Positions 1 through 5,637 of a stretch of 12,746 nt of DNA are shown here, piece after piece. The stretch lies in contig DATIDQ010000202.1 of assembly GCA_035456205.1 (NCBI GenBank), positions 1 to 12,746 of the forward strand, read 5' to 3'. The notes beneath the pieces were generated by a model. The model did not search any database and was not told the DNA's origin. It worked only from the letters and a program-made list of their open reading frames with translations. Position numbers and translations under genes: made by a program. The number at the start of each line of letters is the position of its first letter. Position 1 is the stretch's first letter. Source of the DNA: UBA7239 sp035456205. GTDB taxonomy: Bacteria; Pseudomonadota; Gammaproteobacteria; Pseudomonadales; UBA7239.

Positions 1-180
1 GTCCTTCAAACAGCGCTGTACTTGCAGTTAGCCCTGGAAATGGATCAGTCTTTGCCCGCTCCGGAACAGGTGGCTGGTCTGGTGAGAATCAGTCTTTACG
101 AACAGCAATTGATGAATGCCCGTGCGATCAGGCCGGATGTCATTAAGGTATTTTCCCGCTTGCAGCGTTTGCTTGCATGA
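1..180 (+). CDS. C-terminal fragment of an unidentified protein (start outside window)
   Basis: Frame 1 is open from the first base to a TGA at 178-180, giving the last 59 residues of a protein that begins upstream. The fragment starts VLQTALYLQLALEMD and ends FSRLQRLLA. It has no cysteines and a spacing of Leu, Ala and Gln that suggests two or three amphipathic helices. I do not recognise the family. The frame stays open to the window edge, the codon choice resembles the neighbouring genes, and the next gene starts about 150 bp later with its own candidate promoter, so this is probably a genuine gene end. A minus-strand frame over the same bases is less likely to be real. No terminator is visible after the stop. 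Confidence 0.6.
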   Translation, partial: VLQTALYLQLALEMDQSLPAPEQVAGLVRISLYEQQLMNARAIRPDVIKVFSRLQRLLA

Positions 181-243
181 AATGATGCCAGACCAGAAAA
201 ACTGGATAAGTATGTTTTGCCGGTGTTTAGGCATGGTCTTTGC

Positions 244-272
244 TTGCTTGCTCGCAGAGGGCTGTCTAGACT
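244..272 (+). promoter_or_regulatory. Candidate sigma-70 promoter for rpoN
   Basis: TTGCTT at 244-249 and TAGACT at 267-272 are separated by 17 bp. A transcript would start near 279, leaving a leader of about 53 nt before the rpoN ATG. The -35 box lies in a short TTGC tandem repeat (about 240-251) and the -10 box overlaps the palindrome TCTAGA. This is a consensus match by eye only. It is the best-spaced pair in the 151-bp gap between the upstream stop and rpoN. Confidence 0.4.
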
Positions 273-331
273 AGGAAGCAAGTGCCGTTACAGCCGTATG
301 GCAAGTACCCATTCATGAAGCTGTTCTTTCA

Positions 332-1864
332 ATGAAACAATCCTTCCAGCTCAAGCTTGGTCAATCCCTGGCGATGACACCGCAGTTGCAACAGGCCATC
401 AAACTGTTGCAATTGTCTACGCTGGAGCTGCAGCAGGAAATCCAGCAGGCGCTGGATTCCAATCCCATGCTGGAACTGGTGGAGCAGGGCGAATCCCTCG
501 ATGATGATCTGCCGCGCATCAGTGAAGAAGATCTCGTCCGGTTGCACCAGACATCAAATGAAGTCACTGATTTCAGCGCACCGGAACAGCGTACTGAATC
601 ATCCGATGACTGGCAGGGTGAAAACATCCCGGATGAACTTCCAGTGGATAGCCAGTGGGATGATGTCTACCAGTCCGGCAGTAATTCATCTGGTCAGAAC
701 GCAGACGATGATTACAGCTTCGAAAACCGTAATGCAGTGACAGAAACCCTGCAAGACCATTTGCAATGGCAATTGAATCTCACGCCGATGACGGATCGCG
801 ACCGCATTATTGCTATGTCAATTATTGATGCAGTTGCACCGACAGGTTTTCTTGAGAGTGGTATTGAAGAGATTTTTCAGGGCTTGTCTTCCCAGTGGGA
901 AGCGATGGAAGAGGCAACGGATCTTGATGCTGATTCATTGGAGCTGGATGAAGTGATGGCCGTGTTGCATCGCGTGCAACAATTTGATCCCCCCGGTGTT
1001 GCCGCGCACGATTTGCGCGAATGTTTATTGATTCAATTAAACCAATTGCATCAAGACACGCCGTGGTTGCTGGATGCAAAGTTAGTGGTGTCTGATTATC
1101 TGAATCTCTTGGCGTCACATGATTACAAGCTATTGATGCGTAAATCAGATATTCGCGAAAATACGCTGAAAAAAGTGATCGAATTGATCCAGAGTCTGAA
1201 TCCACAGCCTGGCGCACATATTGAAGCGGAAAAAACCGAATATGTTGTGCCTGATGTCTATGTCAGTAAAAAACGCTCTCGCTGGGTGGTAGAGCTAAAT
1301 CCTGATATTGCACCACGTCTTCGCATAAACACGGATTACGCTTCGCTGGTGCGCCGCGCCGATTCTTCAGCAGACAATACATTTTTGCGCGATCACTTAC
1401 AGGAAGCGCGCTGGTTCCTGAAAAGTCTGGAGAGCCGTAACGAGACTCTGATGAAAGTGGCCACGGCTATTGTGGAATACCAGAGGGGTTTTCTCGATTA
1501 CGGAGAGGAGGCGATGAAGCCGCTGGTGTTGGCCAATATTGCAGAATCTGTCGGTATGCACGAGTCCACTATCTCTCGTGTTACCAACCAGAAATACATG
1601 CATACCCCTCAGGGTGTTTTCGAGCTTAAATACTTTTTTTCCAGCCATGTGGGTACAGCGGGTGGAGGTGAGTGCTCATCAACAGCTGTGCGTACTTTAA
1701 TCAAGAAACTGATCACTGAAGAGAGTGTCCGCAAACCTCTATCGGATAGTGCTCTTGCCGACTTGCTTGATCAGCAAGGTATCCATGTGGCTCGCCGGAC
1801 AGTGGCCAAGTACCGGGAGTCACTCAACATTCCGCCTTCCAACGAGCGCAAGCGCCTGTCTTGA
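332..1864 (+). CDS. rpoN: RNA polymerase sigma-54 factor RpoN
   Basis: This is the alternative sigma factor that directs core RNA polymerase to -24/-12 promoters and needs AAA+ enhancer-binding activators. At 510 residues it is slightly longer than most relatives (about 480-500). The Gln/Leu-rich activator-interacting region I is clear at 1-50 (TPQLQQAIKLLQLST at 16-30, SNPMLELV at 43-50). An acidic, low-complexity region II follows at about 52-130. The core-binding domain contains FDPPGVAAHDLREC (208-221). The helix-turn-helix region covers about 400-423, with FFSSHV and ECSSTA at 435-452. The RpoN box ARRTVAKYRE is intact at 487-496. No frameshift or missing motif is seen. The ribosome-binding site is weak (GAAG at 317-320), but the start fits the conserved family N-terminus. 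The gene stands alone: hpf, ptsN and lptB are absent from the window. No terminator with a U tract follows it. Confidence 0.97.
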   Translation: MKQSFQLKLGQSLAMTPQLQQAIKLLQLSTLELQQEIQQALDSNPMLELVEQGESLDDDLPRISEEDLVRLHQTSNEVTDFSAPEQRTESSDDWQGENIPDELPVDSQWDDVYQSGSNSSGQNADDDYSFENRNAVTETLQDHLQWQLNLTPMTDRDRIIAMSIIDAVAPTGFLESGIEEIFQGLSSQWEAMEEATDLDADSLELDEVMAVLHRVQQFDPPGVAAHDLRECLLIQLNQLHQDTPWLLDAKLVVSDYLNLLASHDYKLLMRKSDIRENTLKKVIELIQSLNPQPGAHIEAEKTEYVVPDVYVSKKRSRWVVELNPDIAPRLRINTDYASLVRRADSSADNTFLRDHLQEARWFLKSLESRNETLMKVATAIVEYQRGFLDYGEEAMKPLVLANIAESVGMHESTISRVTNQKYMHTPQGVFELKYFFSSHVGTAGGGECSSTAVRTLIKKLITEESVRKPLSDSALADLLDQQGIHVARRTVAKYRESLNIPPSNERKRLS

Positions 1865-1887
1865 GTTCTCCTTGTTGTGTAGTTGGG

Positions 1888-1915
1888 CATATAGTCAAGC
1901 TTGATTGACTATATG
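1888..1915. promoter_or_regulatory. 11-bp inverted repeat overlapping the P450 promoter (likely operator)
   Basis: Arms CATATAGTCAA (1888-1898) and TTGACTATATG (1905-1915) are perfect inverted repeats around the 6-nt centre GCTTGA. Inside lies a second, 10-bp palindrome TCAAGCTTGA (1895-1904). The right arm contains the -35 box TTGACT of the promoter for the next gene. The arms are AT-rich and no U tract follows, so an operator for a dimeric repressor explains it better than a transcription terminator for rpoN. The regulator is not encoded in this window as far as I can see. Confidence 0.6.
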
Positions 1916-1933
1916 GATCTCTCCATTTACTAT
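1905..1933 (+). promoter_or_regulatory. Sigma-70 promoter of the cytochrome P450 gene
   Basis: TTGACT (1905-1910) and TACTAT (1928-1933) are separated by exactly 17 bp, and each matches the consensus at five of six positions. Transcription would begin near 1940 and leave a leader of about 36 nt to the ATG at 1976. The -35 hexamer lies inside the inverted repeat at 1888-1915, so a bound repressor would block polymerase. The promoter also argues against translation starting at the upstream in-frame TTG at 1901, which would not be transcribed from here. Confidence 0.65.
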
Positions 1934-1975
1934 CTGTCCCAGCCAATCCTTCCGAAGGCTATCGAGGAGTTATCC

Positions 1976-3163
1976 ATGACCGCCGCTACCCAGAAAGACT
2001 ACGTCAAACTTTACAGTCCTTATTCCCACGATGTGCATGATGATCCCTACCCTTATTACAAGGCGTTGAGGGATGAAGCTCCGGTGTACTACAACGCGGT
2101 GGATGACTATTACATCCTGTCGCGTTTTGATGACGTGCAAATGGCCATGCGGGACTTCAAGCGTTTTTCCAGTGAAGAAGGCGTGGCATTGGAAGCAGAT
2201 GCAGCGCAAGGCTATCCAATGGTGATTACCATGGTGCCGCCCAAGCACACCCGTACCCGCAAGGTTATCAGTCGTGTATTGACGCCGGACAACGTAGCTG
2301 CTCTGGAGCCAATGACCCACGCCAAAACCATCAAGTTGCTGGAGCCGTTTCGTGATACCGGCAATTTTGATGCGGTGGCCGATTTTGGTTGTTACTTGCC
2401 GATGTACGTCATCGGAACCATGTTGAAAATTCCTGAATCCGATCATGACCAGATTCGCGTCTGGACAGACAATTTGCTGGAACGCGAAGACGGTGTGATG
2501 AAGATGCCGCCTATCGTGGCGGAAAGTTACCTGAATATGGCGCAGTATTTTGAAGACTTCGTCAAGGAACGTGAGAAGCATATCGAGCCGGGTGATCTGC
2601 TGAGTCTCATTCTGGATGCCAAGCGTACTGGTGAAATCACGCACGAAGAAGTGATTGGTTTTCTTATGATTCTCGGCATCGCCGGTAACGAAACTACAAC
2701 CAAGTTAATCGGCAATATGACAGTGACGTTAGCTCGTAACCCGGAAGTTCGCGCCCAGTGCGTTGCTGATCCATCACTGATTTCCAAGGCGGTGGAAGAA
2801 ACTATGCGTATGGAAGGTTCGTCACAGCTGATTGGTCGAGTGACGACTGAAGATGTGACGCTGCACGGGGTGACCATCCCGAAGGGCAAGCGTGTTGGAA
2901 TGCTGTTGGTGGCGGCTAACCGTGATGAGCGTCATTTCGAGAATCCTGATGTGTTCAGCCTGGGGCGGAATAACCGTGATCATATGGGCTTCGGTTTTGG
3001 TATCCATTCCTGCGTAGGGGCTGCAATGGCTCGAATGGAAGGTCGGGTGGCTTTCGAGGAAATCCTCAAGGTAATGCCAAATTACGACGTAAAGTGGGAT
3101 GGTTTGAAGCGTATGCATTCTGCCAATGTACGTGGTTACACCCATGTGCCAGTGACGTTCTGA
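1976..3163 (+). CDS. Cytochrome P450 (soluble bacterial type)
   Basis: A complete 395-residue haem-thiolate monooxygenase, which would insert one oxygen atom from O2 into a substrate using electrons from a ferredoxin/reductase pair. The I-helix oxygen-activation motif AGNETT is at 236-241, the K-helix ExxR (E275-R278) is present, and the haem-binding loop FGFGIHSCVG is at 339-348 with C346 as thiolate ligand. The MVPPKHTRTRK segment is the usual C-helix region that contacts the haem propionates. There is no signal peptide, membrane anchor or fused reductase, so it is cytosolic and needs separate redox partners, none of which is in the window. I chose the ATG at 1976 because GAGGAG (1964-1969) sits 6 nt upstream; an in-frame TTG at 1901 would add 25 residues but lies upstream of the likely transcription start. 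The substrate cannot be read from the sequence. The C-terminal style recalls actinobacterial and proteobacterial P450s of lipid, steroid or terpenoid metabolism, but I assign no CYP family. Confidence 0.95.
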   Translation: MTAATQKDYVKLYSPYSHDVHDDPYPYYKALRDEAPVYYNAVDDYYILSRFDDVQMAMRDFKRFSSEEGVALEADAAQGYPMVITMVPPKHTRTRKVISRVLTPDNVAALEPMTHAKTIKLLEPFRDTGNFDAVADFGCYLPMYVIGTMLKIPESDHDQIRVWTDNLLEREDGVMKMPPIVAESYLNMAQYFEDFVKEREKHIEPGDLLSLILDAKRTGEITHEEVIGFLMILGIAGNETTTKLIGNMTVTLARNPEVRAQCVADPSLISKAVEETMRMEGSSQLIGRVTTEDVTLHGVTIPKGKRVGMLLVAANRDERHFENPDVFSLGRNNRDHMGFGFGIHSCVGAAMARMEGRVAFEEILKVMPNYDVKWDGLKRMHSANVRGYTHVPVTF

Positions 3164-3176
3164 CAAGAGAATTACA

Positions 3177-3205
3177 TTGACCTGCAGCGGTTTCATCCCT
3201 ACAAT
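3177..3205 (+). promoter_or_regulatory. Sigma-70 promoter of the initiator tRNA (and probably the rimP operon)
   Basis: TTGACC (3177-3182) and TACAAT (3200-3205) have a 17-bp spacer and are near-consensus. Transcription would start around 3212, about 56 nt before the mature tRNA 5' end, so RNase P processing of a leader is expected. The promoter starts 13 bp after the P450 stop codon. It is followed by a pyrimidine-rich stretch (TTCTCCTCCC), not an obvious GC-rich stringent discriminator. Confidence 0.6.
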
Positions 3206-3267
3206 TCTCCTCCCTTGCAGCAGCAAGTCGGTCGAAAGGTCGGTAGTATTGCTGCATAGGTTGTGAT

Positions 3268-3344
<77 letters not shown>

Positions 3345-3353
3345 AATCATGTG

Positions 3354-3375
3354 GGCGTTGATTCAGGTCAATGCC
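3354..3375 (+). other. Stem-loop 9 nt after the tRNA 3' end
   Basis: GGCGTTGA (3354-3361) pairs with TCAATGCC (3368-3375) over 8 bp with one G.U, closing a 6-nt loop TTCAGG. No U tract follows directly. It may mark or protect the 3' trailer for tRNA processing, or act with the terminator that follows 10 nt later. The role is inferred from position only. Confidence 0.45.
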
Positions 3376-3384
3376 TGTGACTGG

Positions 3385-3404
3385 GCCCCTTTAAGGGGCT
3401 TTTT
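3385..3404 (+). terminator. Intrinsic terminator after tRNA-fMet
   Basis: GCCCC (3385-3389) and GGGGC (3395-3399) form a GC-only 5-bp stem with loop TTTAA, followed by TTTTT (3400-3404). The short stem suggests incomplete termination. That would let some transcripts continue into rimP, as in the metY-rimP-nusA arrangement of E. coli. Confidence 0.65.
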
Positions 3405-3442
3405 GTTATCCGGCATTTATGCTGGTGACAACAGTGATGTAG

Positions 3443-3465
3443 ATGGGCCTTGTGCCCATTTTTTT
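3443..3465 (+). terminator. Second intrinsic terminator, upstream of rimP
   Basis: ATGGGC (3443-3448) pairs perfectly with GCCCAT (3454-3459) across loop CTTGT, and six T residues follow (3460-3465). A weaker hairpin, CCGGCA/TGCTGG with loop TTTA (3410-3425, one G.U), lies between this and the first terminator. Two tandem terminators in front of rimP suggest that operon expression is set by read-through or antitermination. No convincing second promoter is visible between here and the rimP start. Confidence 0.7.
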
Positions 3466-3519
3466 ATGGTGAGTTTTTCAGGGTATTTTTTTAGGTAATA
3501 CGGGCGAATCGCGTAAGTA

Positions 3520-4089
3520 ATGAGTAGAGCTGCTGATCTTGAAAATCTGATTACGCCTGTTGTGGTGGCACAGGGGTGTGAGTTGTGGGGCCTGGAGTTT
3601 TCTGTACAAGGCCGTCGCAGCTTGTTGCGCGTCTATATCGATTCGCCGGTAGGTATTACGTTGGAGGATTGTGAGCGCATCAGTCGCCAGATCAGTGCGG
3701 TGATGGATGTTGAAGACCCGATTGCCAGCGCGTATACGCTGGAGGTTTCATCGCCTGGTCTGGATCGGCGACTTTATACGTCGACGCAATTTGCCAGCTA
3801 TGTCGGACACAGGATTGCAGTGCGTTTGAGAGCGCCTTATCAAGGGCGTAAACGGTTTCAAGGCATTTTGAATGGATTGGAAGATGGTGATCTGGTGTTG
3901 CAGGTAGATGACACCGAATATTTGTTGCCTTTGGAGACAATTGATAAAGCAAATGTTGTTCCCGTATTTGGAGAGCAAACATTGAAAGAAAGCGTGCCGG
4001 GCGCTGGTGCCTTGCGTGAAGGTGATGCAATTGAAGATTCAGATCTTGATGTCGTTGATGATGGTCAGGAGCTGGTGAATGATGACTAA
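3520..4089 (+). CDS. rimP: Ribosome maturation factor RimP
   Basis: RimP binds the free 30S subunit and helps late steps of small-subunit assembly, around S12 and the central pseudoknot. The conserved N-terminal domain covers about 1-84, ending in the family signature YTLEVSSPGLDRRL (72-85). The C-terminal SH3-like domain runs from about 86 to 150 and closes with VVPVF. The protein is 189 residues, whereas most relatives are about 150. The extra residues 151-189 form a Gly/Asp/Glu tail with 13 acidic residues, predicted to be disordered. The start ATG has only a weak upstream GTAAG. nusA follows 27 nt downstream, as in nearly all gammaproteobacteria. Confidence 0.96.
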   Translation: MSRAADLENLITPVVVAQGCELWGLEFSVQGRRSLLRVYIDSPVGITLEDCERISRQISAVMDVEDPIASAYTLEVSSPGLDRRLYTSTQFASYVGHRIAVRLRAPYQGRKRFQGILNGLEDGDLVLQVDDTEYLLPLETIDKANVVPVFGEQTLKESVPGAGALREGDAIEDSDLDVVDDGQELVNDD

Positions 4090-4116
4090 TTTCAAACGGG
4101 TAAAAAGGGGCTTGCA

Positions 4117-5598
4117 ATGAGCAAAGAAATTCTCCTGGTTGCAGATGCGGTCTCCCACGAGCGGGGGGTTGATAAGGAAATGATTTTCCAGGCGCTTGAA
4201 CAAGCGCTGGCGACTGCTACAAAAAAACGCTATGACGAAGATGCTGATATCGAAGTCAATATTGATCGACATACCGGCAACTACACCACGGTGCGGCGTT
4301 GGGCTGTTATGCCTGATGATGTTCTGGCTGAGCTTGGTACCCAGTTCACGATCGAAGAAGCGCATGAGAAAGATGCGAATCTGAAGGCCGGCGATACCTA
4401 TGAAGAAGTGGTGGAAAATGTAGGTTTTGGCCGTATTGCCGCACAGATTGCAAAACAGGTAATCGTCCAGAAAGTTCGTGAAGCTGAAAGGGCGCAAATG
4501 GTTGAAATGTATCGCCATCGTATCGGTGAGCTAGTGAATGGCACAGTCAAGAAAGTGACACGCGATAATATTATTGTTGATCTCGGTGGTAATGCGGAAG
4601 CGATTCTGCCGCGTGAAAATCTTGTGGGTCGTGAGTTGTTCCGCATGAATGATCGTGCACGCGCAGTGTTGCTGGAAATTAGACAGGATCAGCGTGGTCC
4701 CCAGCTGATTCTTTCCCGTAGCTGTCCAGAAATGTTGATCGAGTTGTTCAAAATTGAAGTGCCGGAAATCGCTGAGCAGGTGATAGAAATTCGTGCAGCG
4801 GCACGTGATCCGGGTTCGCGCGCAAAAATTGCTGTGAAAACCAATGATGGCAGAATTGATCCGGTAGGTGCTTGTGTAGGGATGCGTGGCTCACGCGTCC
4901 AGGCTGTTTCGGGCGAGCTCGATAATGAGCGCATCGATATCGTTTTGTGGAATGACAATCCTGCGCAGCTGGTTATCAATGCCATGGCGCCCGCAGAAGT
5001 TGAATCTATCGTCATGGATGAAGATACGCGCACGATGGACGTTGCTGTTGCTGAAGAAAATCTTGCACAAGCGATTGGTCGTGGTGGTCAGAACGTCAAA
5101 TTGGCTGCGCAACTAACAGGTTGGACTATCAATGTGATGAGTGTTGACGAAGCCGAAGCCAGACAGCAGCAGGAAGCTGGTTCTATTCTTGAGTTGTTTA
5201 TGGAGGCGTTGGAAGTTGACGAAGATGTTGCTGCGGTATTGATAGAAGAGGGTTTTGCTTCTCTTGAAGAAGTGGCATATGTCCCACTTGATGAAATGAT
5301 GACCATTGAAGGATTTGATGAAGAAATTGCCACAGAGTTACGTACTCGCGCCAAAGATGCATTGTTGACGCGTGCGCTAGCTTCTGAAGAAAAAGTAGGT
5401 GGTCAGCCAGCGGCTGATTTGCTTGGAATGGAGGGTATGGACGAAGTGCTAGCCTACAAATTGGCATCGAGTGGTATTTGCACTATGGAAGAACTCGCTG
5501 AACAAGCGGTAGATGATGTGCTGGAGATTGCACCTGAACTGGGCGAAGAAAAAATCGCCAGCCTGATTATGACGGCGCGCGCGCCGTGGTTTGTCTGA
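4117..5598 (+). CDS. nusA: Transcription termination/antitermination factor NusA
   Basis: NusA binds RNA polymerase near the RNA exit channel. It promotes pausing and hairpin-dependent termination and, with NusB, NusE and NusG, supports antitermination. Domains in order: N-terminal polymerase-binding domain (about 1-130), S1 domain (about 136-200, VNGTVKKVTRDNIIVDLGG at 140-158), KH1 with GACVGMRGSRV at 251-261, KH2 with AIGRGGQNVK at 319-328, then two acidic helical repeats AR1 (about 365-417) and AR2 (about 438-491). The two repeats are the proteobacterial form that contacts the alpha C-terminal domain. The length of 493 is close to E. coli (495). AAGGGG lies just upstream of the start. E. 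coli NusA represses its own operon through upstream termination. The two terminators before rimP would allow the same here, but that is inference. Confidence 0.98.
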   Translation: MSKEILLVADAVSHERGVDKEMIFQALEQALATATKKRYDEDADIEVNIDRHTGNYTTVRRWAVMPDDVLAELGTQFTIEEAHEKDANLKAGDTYEEVVENVGFGRIAAQIAKQVIVQKVREAERAQMVEMYRHRIGELVNGTVKKVTRDNIIVDLGGNAEAILPRENLVGRELFRMNDRARAVLLEIRQDQRGPQLILSRSCPEMLIELFKIEVPEIAEQVIEIRAAARDPGSRAKIAVKTNDGRIDPVGACVGMRGSRVQAVSGELDNERIDIVLWNDNPAQLVINAMAPAEVESIVMDEDTRTMDVAVAEENLAQAIGRGGQNVKLAAQLTGWTINVMSVDEAEARQQQEAGSILELFMEALEVDEDVAAVLIEEGFASLEEVAYVPLDEMMTIEGFDEEIATELRTRAKDALLTRALASEEKVGGQPAADLLGMEGMDEVLAYKLASSGICTMEELAEQAVDDVLEIAPELGEEKIASLIMTARAPWFV

Positions 5599-5637
5599 TA
5601 TTACATCAGCAAGTCTGCGCCAAGAGAGGAGCACTGC

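Noticed and set aside
194..206. CCAG-AAAAA-CTGG hairpin after the first gene as a terminator
   Set aside because: Only 4 bp of stem and no U tract; too weak to support.
234..251. Possible sigma-54 (-24/-12) promoter for rpoN autoregulation, TGG at 234-236 with TTGC at 244-247
   Set aside because: The GG-to-GC spacing is one base short (or three too long with the next TTGC), and spacing in this class is strict.
1888..1915. Intrinsic terminator for rpoN
   Set aside because: The stem is AT-rich and is followed by GGATCTCTCC, not by a T run; overlap with a well-spaced promoter fits an operator better.
1901..1975. In-frame TTG at 1901 as start of the P450, adding 25 residues
   Set aside because: It lies upstream of the likely transcription start near 1940 and has no ribosome-binding site, while the ATG at 1976 has GAGGAG at ideal spacing and gives a normal P450 length.
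1970..2644. 224-codon minus-strand open frame opposite the P450
   Set aside because: The plus-strand P450 has all family motifs over the same bases; the His/Arg-rich antisense translation has no recognisable domain.
3215..3249. Alternative tRNA promoter, TTGCAG (3215-3220) with TAGTAT (3244-3249)
   Set aside because: The spacer would be 23 bp; the pair TTGACC/TACAAT at 3177-3205 has the optimal 17 bp.
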